Positions 14,639-25,493 of a stretch of DNA of 64,000 bases are shown piece after piece. Both the position numbers and the translations under genes were made by a program. The DNA lies in NCBI RefSeq assembly GCF_037975245.1, contig NC_092570.1, positions 11,201,001-11,265,000 on the forward strand, read 5' to 3'. Position 1 is the first letter of the stretch. Each line of letters starts with the position of its first letter. Source of the stretch: Apostichopus japonicus. Lineage: Eukaryota > Echinodermata > Holothuroidea > Aspidochirotida > Stichopodidae. The notes under the pieces are model-generated. The model was given only the letters and a program-made list of their open reading frames with translations. It searched no databases and was not told the origin of the DNA.

Positions 14639-15249
14639 CTGAAAAGAAATCGTAACAGGTGGTGGTGATTTGCATATTCCTTTGTGCACCTCCAGATAAT
14701 CAACACACAGGGTATTTTAGCAAATATCTACATATAAAGCTCTATAAGGCTTCTCTCAATTAAATCTTGGTTGTTTTCACTATGGTATACTCCCTAGAAA
14801 CAATTAACATTATCAAAAGGAGTGTAGAACTGTATGTTCATGTACTAGGTTAATACCTTGAAAGTGTTTCAATTCAATTATGCATTTAACCTCTGGTTTA
14901 AGACAACCTTCAAGTATTATTTTTAAGTGTATTAGTGGTACTGCGCGATGCCAGTTTATTCAAGTAAGTAATATGATTTACACGGGCCCAAAATTTGAAT
15001 GCACATGCATTAAATATCAGTTTGCAAATGTTTCGGTAAGGTATAGTAAAAATGTACATTACACGTGTAATATGCATGCACATTACACATCTTTACTAAA
15101 TTCCAATGCAGTTGAGTTCTGTGTTTATATTTTGCATGTGTCTTGCTCTCTGTATGGGTCCCTCTGTACCAGAACAGAGATAACTGATCAAGCTGGAAAG
15201 TTACTCTCAATGCTAGTCCAGTTTTGGCTACTTATTTCCTATTTAAAGG

Positions 15250-15635
15250 ACATAACCTGCTTACATGCAGTTATTCCAGATATGCAGATAAAGATTTATG
15301 TGGCCATATAAAGCCATATATAACTGGATAAACAGTCAATCCAGATAAAGATTTATCTGGCCATATAAAGCCAGATATAACTGGATATGAAGTCAATAAA
15401 GTTTGATCTGGCCCAGATATGGATGCAATACATTTTTACCAGATAAAATTTTATATGGGCCATAAAAAACATTTAATATCAAGTTATATCCTGGCCAATT
15501 TTATATCTGGCCAAATATAAATTCCAGATCTGCAACAGATCTGGCTCAGATTGATATTCCAGATCTGGCCCAGATCTGGATTCTTATATCTGGCCCAGAT
15601 CGGGGATATCGGTAAGGGAAGGTTAAACTAAATAC
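15250..15635 (-). repeat. CCAGATA palindromic repeat cluster (copy 2)
   Basis: A longer version of the 7005-7165 repeat in the opposite orientation. It has many CCAGAT/ATCTGG half-sites, several fused into the palindrome CCAGATCTGG, and it ends at an edge reading GGTAAGGGAAGG. Confidence 0.8.
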
Positions 15636-15993
15636 CTTGCGTTGAATTACAGATCAGGGAGAGAGAAAGATAACTTAGGATCAAGTATAATAAAGGTCTA
15701 AAAGTTAGGGGCTACAAATTTAGTTAGGACATATTGATCCCTTCAAACAAGTGAGTTTTAGGCTAAATATTTTATTTGTACCATTGTATCTTGTGGGTAA
15801 CAGAAATTAAATGTGATATAAATATACTGTAATGCATCAAACTTGCGGCCTAAAGTGGATGCCTTCATTGCTATAAGAAGTCAAACAATAACTATCACAG
15901 AGATTTGATACTGGAATATGAACTTCACCTATTGATGCTGTAACTAGTCTGGTCATGTTGTATGTGTGCCAGGATGTCTTGTGGGGTACAGAC

Positions 15994-16987
15994 TAGGGAT
16001 GCACCGGATCCAAATTTTTGGATCCGGCCGGAACCGGATTTTGCCGGATAGTACATGAAATCCGACCGGAACCGGATTTTTTCATTTTACAAAAGAAAAT
16101 CATTAATAAGAAGTAGAAGTATGAAACAAGGAGCAAATCTTAGGTGAGGTATATGCATATTATAAAGAAGGTGAAATTTAAGACCCCATTTATGAGATTA
16201 AATATGACTTGAAGTGGTGTAATCTACAATCTTTAATAAAATAACTACAATATAATTGTTGACAAGCTTGATACATTATGTAAATTTGTTTGCTGGATAA
16301 ATACTGCATACTACCTATGAAGATAATTGTCTCTGTATGTGATAACTGTAGAAAGGTTACTTTTGAAATTGTTTTCATTGTCAGCTCTGGAATTAATCTT
16401 TTTTGATGAGAATTAAAGTTATTCTAGGGTTTAAGAATGAACTTTAAGATGAAGTGCTTTCGTGGAATTAAAAAAAAAAAAAGACGTATTTAACCATATA
16501 AGAGATTGTTTCACACATGAAAATTCAGAGAAAACATGAATGCCAACATTTAATGGGAAAGTAAAGATTCAATGGAACAGTATTTTGACTGATACTGTAA
16601 GTATATAAATGGTCTATTTTAACTGCACAATATTAAACTGATGAAGGCTGCATGAAATGATTTCACTGCAAACTGTATTTGTTGTAGCTTCATATTATTA
16701 CAGTAGTTGTATTATTTTGGTTGATCTTTAGAAACAGTGGGTCAGACCATTGAGAAAATTAAATTAAACATGTTAAACCTAATTTTTCCTTACTTTGAAT
16801 GTTTTTATTCATTTTTGGAAATAGTTTACATTGATTTAAGTTAATACCAACACCTTTTTCAGGAATAATTCAGGCCAGATTTTGAAAAAGATCCAGCCGG
16901 ATTTTGAAAAATATCCAGCCGGAACCGGATAATTGCTCACTATCCGGCCGGATAGTCCGGCCCGACCGGATATCCGGTGCATCCCTA
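15994..16987. mobile_element. Non-autonomous hAT element (994 bp)
   Basis: The termini TAGGGATGCACCGGAT and ATCCGGTGCATCCCTA are inverted repeats, and the subterminal regions are rich in CCGGAT. The flanks carry a perfect 8-bp duplication GTACAGAC (15986-15993 and 16988-16995). The TIR style and 8-bp duplication are characteristic of the hAT superfamily. No transposase frame is present. Removing it rejoins a unit of the ~365-bp tandem family. Confidence 0.92.
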
Positions 16988-17044
16988 GTACAGACAGTGA
17001 AATAAAATTTCAATTTGTCTCTCCAGATCTTAAGCTTCTCTCCT

Positions 17045-18240
17045 ACCTGTCTCCCACTCAACATTTGCACTTTCTGTCTACCTAACTACACTCTGGAAAC
17101 GTTTTAGCACCGCCCCCTCACTCCCTGGGCACCACCCACATGTACACCTCCTTCCAAATCTACCATGTAAGAAGAAATTACACGTTTTTGCTAGGGATCC
17201 TACATAGCAATTTTCATTATTTTCTCCAGAGTTTAAGAAATCCATCTTGGATCTGCTACCGTTGGAACACCTTTACAGTTGTTTCCAAGAAGCACTATAT
17301 AAGTATCCTTTTGTTTTCATGCATTTTTATCACATGGTTTACTCTCCTTCTTTGTTTTGTCCGTTTCTCTGTTGTACAAGCTTTTTGTACCGGTACTTGT
17401 TGTGCGACACCTTCTTAGTAGGCATGGCCTTCCCTGTTGATTAGCCATTACGTCTTGTTCATTAAGCCCCCACCAGTGGTGGAGCATCCATACAGTCAGG
17501 AGGGGGGGCGTATTTGCCTGACTGGATTCAGGGACATTTATTGCGTGACTGATATGGGGGAGGGGTCTAAGGGGAGGGGTGGAAAATTTTCAAGTGCCTA
17601 AGGTGCTTAGATGTAAAATGGTGATACTTAGAAGCACTTTTTAAATCAATTTTATATCAAAAATGTAGCTTTTTCTTAGATGAAATTTACTTACTTTACG
17701 AAATAGTGCTAGGCTAAATCGATGTAGCATATTCCACTTTACACTGGCCCACCTGAAATACTGGTTAGTTCTGTTCTGCGACTGCACACTTGACTAAATT
17801 TTGTTTTTACAATGATTTTACTAATAATGTGGGATATTTTTGAAATTCCTGAACATTTTGACGAATCAGGACATTTTCGGGGACACTTGTTCATCGGGGA
17901 CGGCACACTGTAAATCGGGAACTGTCCCCGAAAATCGGGGATGTCTGGTCACCTTAACATAATACCACACTCACCTCACCTTGTGTCACTTCACAAGGAT
18001 CTCAGTAGCTCGCACTTACTTCATTTGACTTTTTGCCCTCAGCTCCCAGAGTAGGTGCGTTCCCTGCCCTCACTACCCAATCCTCGGGACATGCGAGCCT
18101 GGGTTTTTTTCTTGCCGTAAGGTAGATCCCGAAGAAGGTGTGCCCAGAGAGCCAGGGCGTAGTGCTAAATTGTTCCAGTGTGTAGTTAGGTAGATAAGAA
18201 TGTGGAGTGGGAGACAGATTGTTTATCTTCGCTCGTAAAT
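17045..18240. repeat. Block with short inverted arms (17045-17150 / 18105-18240)
   Basis: About 110-130 bp at 17045-17150 recurs as its reverse complement at 18105-18240 (shared CTGTCTCCCACTC and CTACCTAACTACAC). The block sits between two partial tandem units and looks like an insertion. An 82-codon minus frame at 18002-18250 partly overlaps an arm and is not supported as a gene. Confidence 0.5.
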
Positions 18241-19928
18241 CCCCAAACAAGTAAGTTTTGGGGAATTGTATTTCAAGAACTAAAACCTACCTAGTAAACA
18301 ATGGAAGTTCCTTAATATGAATTCACAGAATCTAAAGCGTTAATCTGTACAGTAAATCAATTATTCGCATTGTAGGAGTTAGCTAATATTGTATGAGAAC
18401 CAGATCATAGCTTGTGGGGTACAAAACTTTAATTTGATATCAAAATACCTGAATTCATCTAAGTTGCCTAAAGTAGATGGCATTGCTATTAGAAGACAAA
18501 CAATAACTTTGACAGTAAGTTTTATACTTGAATATGAAAATTCACCTATTGATTCTGTATTCTGGTCATCTTGTTTGAGTGCCAGGATACCTTGTGGGAT
18601 GCAGACAGTGAAATAAATTTCAATTTGTCTCTCAAGAACGTAAGCTTTCTATCTAGCAAACTATGGAAATTCTTTGATCAAATTCATTGATTTAACAGCA
18701 TTAATATGTACAGTAAATTTATTATTCGTATCATCGGAGCTATAAAATATTAATTTATTTAAAAAATAAACTAAATATTAAATTTCAATTTGTCTCTCAA
18801 GAACTTAAGCTTTCCAGCTAGCAAACAATGGAAATTCTTTGATATGAATTCATCAATTGACAGCCACAATCTGTACAGTAAATTTATCATTCACAGTGTA
18901 GGAGCTGAAAAATACTATATGTGTAGCTTTTGGGGTACCGAACTTGAATGTGATAATAATGCACCATAGTGCATCTAAGTTGCAGCCTAAAGAAGATGCC
19001 TTCATTGCTATTACCAGCCAATCAATAACTTTGACAGTGGTTTTATACTGGAATATGAAAATTCACATATTCATGCTGTAATCTGGTCATCTTGTATGAG
19101 TGCCAGAAAACCTTGTGAGGTACAGACAGTGAAATCAAATTTCAATTTGTCTCTCAAGAAATAAAACATTCTACCTAGCAATCAATTGAAATTCCTCGAT
19201 TTGAATTCATGGAATTTACAGTGGTAATCTGTACAGTAAATTTATTATTCACAGTGTAGGAGCTAAAAAATATTATTTGAGTGCCATTGTAGCTTGTGGA
19301 GTACAGAACTTAAATGTGATATCTTTTCATGTTAAAGCGCCCAAATTGGTTGCCAGAGGTAGCAAATTTTCAAATTACAGTAAAGAACTTCTATTCTAAA
19401 TAAATATAATGCACGAGGTACTAAATCTGTGAATAAATGAAACAAATAGCAGTTGTGGAATATAATTTATGCCAAAAGTTAACAATAGGTTTAAATTATT
19501 GGCAGCTTGGCCTAGCATAGAGAAAAAGTCTAGGTAGCCAAGCTTTAGCGCATTAACAGAAGCACCTCATCGATCTTTTCCGAATTTAAGTCTTCCGTTC
19601 TCAACTGTAAGTCAAGTCTCCTCTTTTTAGTATTTTTAGTAATGACACTCAGCATTTCGGCCATTTGCAAAACTCATCTTCACATATTCCTCTACTATGT
19701 CATCAATTTCAAAGAAGATTTTGAACATTTAAATTTTGTTAACATTATTTAGTTATGCAGGTGAATTTTTTGCGTTTTCTCATTGGGTCAAAGTATTTGT
19801 TATGTTTGCATACTTCGGCACACAAATTGTGTATAGGCCATCTTTCTAATTTAGTAGCGGTTAGAGACTACTGGGTGACGGTGTCACCATATGTTAGCAT
19901 CTGAGCCATCAGCCTGATCAGTCACCCA

Positions 19929-20040
19929 AGCATGATACTCCTACCAGTGATTCTAAATAGACTTCAGCCACAAGCAGAAAGAATAATACCAGAGGAAAAA
20001 GCAGGATTTAGGAATGGACGCAGCAAAGTAGTCCTTGATG
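19929..20040 (+). mobile_element. LINE reverse-transcriptase fragment
   Basis: In one plus frame the sequence reads ...LNRLQPQAERIIPEEKAGFR followed by NGRS. This is the conserved stretch before the first catalytic Asp of non-LTR retrotransposon RTs. Similarity is lost within ~40 codons on both sides, so this is only a scrap of a degraded LINE of a different lineage from the one at 55-62 kb. Confidence 0.7.
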
Positions 20041-20869
20041 GGGACTGGATTGTCCCTCCTGATCCTTTTTTCTACTAAACTAAGATATATAGTTTATTGT
20101 AGGATTTAGCAATAATTGGGAGTCTGTGGGCAAACCTAAGACTGAAATTGTGACCAGTGTGAATTTCTCAGGAATGTAGTACTAGGCTATGGTAGGTGAA
20201 ATGCGTCTGTCGAGAAAAAATACCTGCAACAACTGGATGCTCGTGTATGTTGTAGCTTATGTATTTTCCATTAACATATACCATACGGTCATGTGTTTAA
20301 TAAGACTACATGGATCGCACTGACACAGTATGCCTACTTGTCAGTTCTGTCAACTGAGTACAGGGCTATTGACATTCAGTTTTTTATTATGTTGACACCA
20401 AATGGCCATAATGATAATTATTAAATTGTTACCTACTCCTCATACTGCCATTACTGGCCTAACCTGAACAGTGATGTATTCAAATGCAACAAGCCTTCAA
20501 AGGAATTGTCTGGTGGAAGATTTTGATACATTGTCCTTATAGTTAAGTTCTAACCATGTAAAAATTGTCCCATTCGACATTTTCTTATTGTAGAAATCTG
20601 GTTGTCAAATTCACTAGTTTCTCACCAAAAGTACCGTTTGTTTGAACTCTTCAATATGGTGATTGACATAGTGCTGGCAAATAGGCTAAACAGGCGACTT
20701 GAAGTTAGCACTCTCATTTCCGCAGCAATACACTCTCACGTGTACACGCACAGGGGATTGCCTATTATATATAACGTACATATCGCGAACGTATATAGCC
20801 GACTGTACCATGCCCAGTTGGTATATGTATAGCGTTGCACATAATATACTCTCACACACAAACCACAGT

Positions 20870-21500
20870 TCATAAACTGATCTTCGAAATTGCTGAAATA
20901 AAATTCACGGATCAAATTTACAGTTAAAGGAAGCTTGAAAAGTATTCGGAACACTGAAAGATGAAACTTTGCGGAATCGATGTCAGAGCAGAATGTAGTA
21001 CCGAGAAGCTTAGGCTTCACAGAACTGTCCGATTGTAAATGTTAGAGTAGCCTACATGCGAACATTCTTCGCGTTGGACCTGGATACCGCGATGTATAAA
21101 CAACGAAGAGTCTGCTGTTAAAACTTATATTGTGTTACTCAAAGACCACGAAACCACCGATCTACTACATATATGGCGGCTTAAATTGTTTTTGAAAACA
21201 TTTAATTTATAAGAAATTTCACCAAAAAATTAAGGAAGAATTAATCTGTATACAAATGCTGTTTTTGTTGTGATTACTGTAGGTTCTGTACGGAGCGTGG
21301 GTTATGTCACAATATGCATTAGTGTAGATGAAGTCACGTTCTGTACTGTTCAAATCATATTGGAAATGTCCATCCTTAAGGATTAAAAAATCATTTCTCT
21401 GTCAAACGCAACATTTGCGTTCTCATACTTTGACATGTTTGGAAAATTATTTATAATTTTTTAAGGTAACTTCTTTGAGCCACCAGACAATCCTTTTAAG
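20870..21500 (-). repeat. Dispersed repeat, inverted copy of 8830-9290
   Basis: Reverse complement of the 8.8-9.3 kb repeat. It ends with a CCACCAGACAATCC edge matching the start of the other copy. Confidence 0.7.
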
Positions 21501-21559
21501 CTTTTCATTTAAGAATTGTTTCAGCCTGTCCCATTTCGAACATATGATTGGCAGGTTTC

Positions 21560-21965
21560 CGATTTAAAGGGTGTGAAGAATCGCACACAAAGAAACGTCA
21601 GATGACGGTAATCTGACCTAGTTTCGAATGAGGTGTAACAGAAGTGTTAGACACCACCATCGATCCCAGAAAATACACACATAGCTTGCTACCGTCGGTA
21701 ATGAGACACTAGCTAGTGTACAGTCAGTACATACAGCTAAGGTCAATACCCACAGCACAGTGTGCATAGCAGCAATGGACATCTTAGCAGGGAGTTGTTA
21801 TGGAACTCCCTGATCTCAGGTCCAGATACAGTAAAAGATAACAAGGTATCACATTCCATTACTGTCTGCATATTGTAGCGACAAGAAGAAAACTTGCAAA
21901 GCAACAGAAAGTTAACTTTTTTTGGAGGGCGGTTTGGGGCGAGACTTCAATGCCTTTAAATAGCT
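21560..21965 (+). repeat. Dispersed repeat related to 49115-49290 and 51478-51800
   Basis: Carries the shared block AAAGATAACAAGGTATCAC, then CATTACTGTCTGCAT and GTAGCGACAAGA, then a GTTAACTTTTT stretch. At 49 kb the same block is followed by an ATG-bearing mini-exon, so it may be the 5' leader of a P-like transposon. In this copy the ATG is not kept. Confidence 0.6.
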
Positions 21966-22118
21966 TATCAAAAGGGAGCTGTTCTGTAAAGCAAGAAAAT
22001 CACACATGCATGCACACCACCACACCCATATAACCATTTCTGAATATCTTTTCAGCTTCCCAAAGGTACTGGAATGCAAGCTCTGTTGGGTGAGTTCAAT
22101 AACCCTCTTTGTATTCTT

Positions 22119-22343
22119 TTAGGCAGTTGTTAAAACATCCTTTGGGTGAGCCTCACACTCTACCAGGTACCGTAAAGCAGAGGCAAAATGAAGTGAGTGT
22201 GATACCTTCATTTTCTCAAAGTGGGATGGTGTGTGTGTGGCCTCTGTCAAGTTGGGAGAAAGTTTCAAGTCTTTGTTTTCTTGAAAGCTGACAAGATCTT
22301 TCAGTGGTTTCACACTGACCTCTGTACTTGTGTATTTGCCAGC
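22119..22343 (-). pseudogene. P-element/THAP9-like transposase fragment
   Basis: The minus frame reads KDLVSFQENKDLKLSPNLTE, then HFEKMKVS, then ALRYLVE and LTTA before TAA. Spacing and residues (KLxPxLTE, F-x-KM-x-V, LRYLV) resemble the central part of P-element/THAP9-type transposases. From family knowledge that part precedes the RNase H-like catalytic core. A TGA closes the frame upstream and the expected continuation is absent, so it is a broken fragment. A hAT-like element lies ~90 bp upstream. The match is recalled from family patterns, not searched. Confidence 0.5.
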
Positions 22344-22431
22344 TCAGAAGGAACCCAGATGCTGACTTTGTTTTTTTTTGACATGTGATACATCTGCAAG
22401 GAGGTGCAGGAAGCGGTTGGAGCTGCATGGA

Positions 22432-22918
22432 CAGTGGTGTAGCTAGAGGTTTTGGCACCCAGGTGCAAGAGTAGAAAATTTCCCACCCCCCAAAAATTTT
22501 GGTAATATTTTTCAGGCAAGTCGTTACAGCCCCCCCCCCCCAAATCAAATTTTCTCCTACGCCTATGATGTTTCCACCTTTCAAAATCTACTGCCTTGGA
22601 ACTGTATACTGAAATACCCAAAATTTCTGTGACATGTAGTAATTACAGAACACAGAACAGAATGAAAAAAAAAGAGAGAAAACGGTTGAAATGGACTGAA
22701 AAGAAATCACAATCTATAAATTTGCTAATAAAAACAACTACATTCAGTCCAGACTCTTATTAGTTATGGAAATATTCATGCCTGACGACATACATAAATT
22801 TCGTCATGTTTTTCTAGAAAGTGCTTATTTTGTTTACTCTCATTCTCCCATTTCAGCGCCCCCTAAACCCGGCGCCCGGGGCATGTGCAATCCCTTGACA
22901 CCCATAGCTACGCCACTG
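22432..22918. mobile_element. hAT-like MITE (487 bp)
   Basis: Starts CAGTGGTGTAGCTA and ends TAGCTACGCCACTG, giving inverted ends with one mismatch. The flanks hold a perfect 8-bp duplication TGCATGGA (22424-22431 and 22919-22926). Inside, 22480-22567 resembles one end of the CATAGG MITE family (AAGTCGTTACAGCC... CTCCTACGCCTATG). There is no coding frame. Confidence 0.88.
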
Positions 22919-22999
22919 TGCATGGATGTGGAATCTTGTAGATAATGTGTCAGTTTTTTTCCACAGATTATCCCAAAGCTTCTCCACATTTGGGCGTCT

Positions 23000-23235
23000 A
23001 CAAAACAAAGACCTAATACCTGCAAAACTAAGACCCTACTAACTGCAAATCTAAGGCCCTACTGCAAAACTAAAACCCTACTGCAAAACTAAAACCCTAC
23101 TGCAAAACTAAAACCCCACCAACTGCAAAACTAAGACCCTACTGCAAAACTAAGACCCCACCGACTTCAAAATTAAGACCAACTGCAAAACTTAGATCCC
23201 ACCAACTGCAAACTAAGAACCTACTGCAAAACTAA
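23000..23235. repeat. ~19-bp tandem repeat
   Basis: Repeated TGCAAAACTAAGACCCTAC-type units, partly extended by CCACCAAC. About ten copies with small length changes. Confidence 0.9.
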
Positions 23236-23279
23236 AGTGCAGAGGGGGGTAAAGTGTTTCCAGAGGTCTATCAGTAAGG

Positions 23280-23570
23280 GGCATCATAATAATCAGCAGT
23301 TATTTTTACGACGCTAAAGCGACCACAAATGTGGGAGAAACCCGCAAGGGCTTATGGATTACAACTTACACATCGGGTGGCTTCCAATTCAACATTTTAA
23401 CTCAAATCTTTTCAATTTAGAAAGTCATTTCAGATGGGAACACCATAGATTGCTCTTGGATGAAAAACCCACCTTACTATGACCTGGTCGGGAATCGAAC
23501 CCCGAACCTCCCAATTACTAAGCCTCATTGCTTCAAATGCCACCGCCTTTATCCACTCGGCCACAGCACC
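23280..23570 (-). mobile_element. tRNA-derived SINE, second family
   Basis: On the minus strand the head starts GGTGCTGTGGCCGAGTGG, with a good A box (TGGCCGAGTGG) and a good B box (GGTTCGATTCC), like a Leu- or Ser-type tRNA. A long unrelated body and a TTATTATGATG-like end follow. The anticodon arm is not intact, so it is a SINE and not a tRNA gene. Its head and body differ from the SINE at 3930-4179. Confidence 0.75.
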
Positions 23571-23749
23571 ATGTATACTTACAATGTTATATTCTCATGC
23601 TGTGTCTAGTTATACAGTGTAGTCACCATATGTACATACTGTGCAATATTTAGGTAATTATTCCCCTGGGATAGCTAGAGTCAGGACACATGATGGAGTA
23701 AGTGTCTTGGCAGGTTATGGTTAAGTATGCACATGGGCGGGGGGACGGG

Positions 23750-25060
23750 GGGGACATGTCCCCCCCAATATTTTAGGTGGGCGCATAAAGTATCTAATAT
23801 CCCCCCAATATTTGGTGGCATAGTTTGTTTGTTTTTTAGGCTAAAAAAGCATTTTTTTTTTTTATGATATCGCTAGTAATTTCAAAATAGAAAATGCTTA
23901 GATGCAACTTACAAGATGATAACGATGACAAAGAACATGGCAATTTTCAATTAACACTAACCATCACTTCTGATATATAGACCATATAAAGTGAATTTAA
24001 TCAAATGTAAAGAAAAAAGATGTACAGTAGTTTGAACAAATATCGTTGGCTCCTCTATAGTTGAGCAAAGCATCAAAGGCCTATTAAAAGATTGGTTCAG
24101 GTGTTTGACATGTCTATTTTGTATGAAAGAGCACAAAATGAACAGTGAAGAAACTACCATGATAGCATATGCTCTGTTAAGGAGATATGACACTTTGAAG
24201 ATATCAAATTTCTTTGAAAATGACTGGTTTAGAAAGACTAACTGTAAGGGTGTGATGTCACATCTTCACTTCCTTAACATGTGTGAATATATTTCTTTAA
24301 AAATTATTTACATTTTTTAACACATTTGAATATAATATAATCAAAGATTCTTCAGATGTTTAATCTCAAATACTTCCTTTGACAAATATGAGATCTCCTG
24401 ACATATCTTTTGGTTGAAAGTCATGAAATCTCACAAAAGATTTAGAAAAAAACAAAGACTTTTCAGGAATGTGAGGATGTGACATCACAGCTAGATAGTT
24501 TTCAGCAGTTTCTACACAATCTGATAAAACTTAACACTTGAATATCTCTTTAACCAAAAAAGATATTTGAACAGTTTTTTCACCATTGTGTTTCTTTTAT
24601 TGTCTTCTTTCATATAACGTAAACATGTATGACAACTGAACGTATCCTTTAAAGTAATTAAAGCCAGCTAATTATGCTTCCTGCAAGATCTCTTGTTGAA
24701 AATGGAATGTTTCAAATATTCTTAAGTTTGTTGGGAACTTTTATATCACTTTCACAAAAAAATAGAAAACATATTTCTTTTTAAACTGAAAAGCAAAGGA
24801 GTCAAACAGAACAAACATAGCTGCAAGTTTATGGATAATTCCCAAAGGGAACCAGGGAAGTGAAATTCAGCAAAGTAAAATTTCCAAAAACAGGATGCCA
24901 CTCCCCTTGGAGAAATTGTTGTTAGCATTTGGTACAACTTTAAATTGTTTATTGTTAATAGGAATAATCATTCTTTAGTGAATGTTTCTTCATTTTGGGG
25001 GGGGGGTGTGTAATGGCAACCCCCCTGAGTATGGTATCCGGGGTGGACCGCCTAGGACAA
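23750..25060. other. No gene recognised
   Basis: Contains a poly-C/G edge with GACATGTCCCCCCCAATATT near 23755 that looks like the end of a degraded transposon, then AT-rich sequence without coding signal. Confidence 0.5.
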
Positions 25061-25493
25061 GCTTTTGTTAAAGGGGCTATACAATGAATCCAGCCAAGCA
25101 ATTAATGTCAGGCGCCCTCTATTTTTCTCCAACTTCTGATTCTGTCCGATTAAGGGTTGTACCATTGTGTGGGGGGGGGGGGGGGAGAACTAAGGCAGTG
25201 AAAAGTACTGTTTCACCTCAATCATAGTAGAATGACAGTAGAATGCTGTATAGCCCTAGATGTTTATGTTATTGGAGAATGTCGAGGGAGTTGCTATATG
25301 TTCTACTTGGAATGACCTGTTACAATTTGTAGTGTCGGACATGTGGGTAATTTTAACACACATTGAATTTGTCTGCATTTTGAGCAAACAAATTCATAAA
25401 TTTTTGGGTTGGCCAAGTGCATGATGTGATGCTGATTTATATTTTTAGTTATTTTCACTGATGTAATACATGGAGGTATTTCAATATGACATA

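Larger units (their letters stand above)
10635..14905 (+). repeat. Segmental duplication, copy A
   Basis: Aligns in the same orientation with copy B (25150-35245) through many shared landmarks, for example 10650/25165, 11206/28520, 12940/29680, 13240/34125 and 14880/35217. Similarity ends abruptly near 14905/35245. Copy A has private insertions at 12388-12927 and 13883-14385; copy B has its own two larger ones. Confidence 0.9.
15770..19330 (+). repeat. Degenerate ~365-bp tandem repeat family, interrupted
   Basis: Units share CAATTTGTCTCTCAAGAA, GTACAGTAAATTTATTATTC and a GTACAGACAGTGAAAT segment. Clear units start near 18250, 18620, 18785 and 19140, and a partial one lies at 15780-15993 plus 16988-17040. 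The array is broken by a hAT element (15994-16987) and by an unrelated block (about 17045-18240). Small apparent ORFs are not conserved between units. Confidence 0.75.

Noticed and set aside
18002-18250. 82-codon minus ORF followed by a GTAAGT donor
   Set aside because: Overlaps an inverted-repeat arm also present at 17045-17150, lacks a credible acceptor, and is not conserved in the other arm.
22057-22090. 34-base plus-strand mini-exon between TTTCAG and GTGAGT
   Set aside because: The following intron would be only ~31 bases, and the opposite strand carries the better transposase-like frame.
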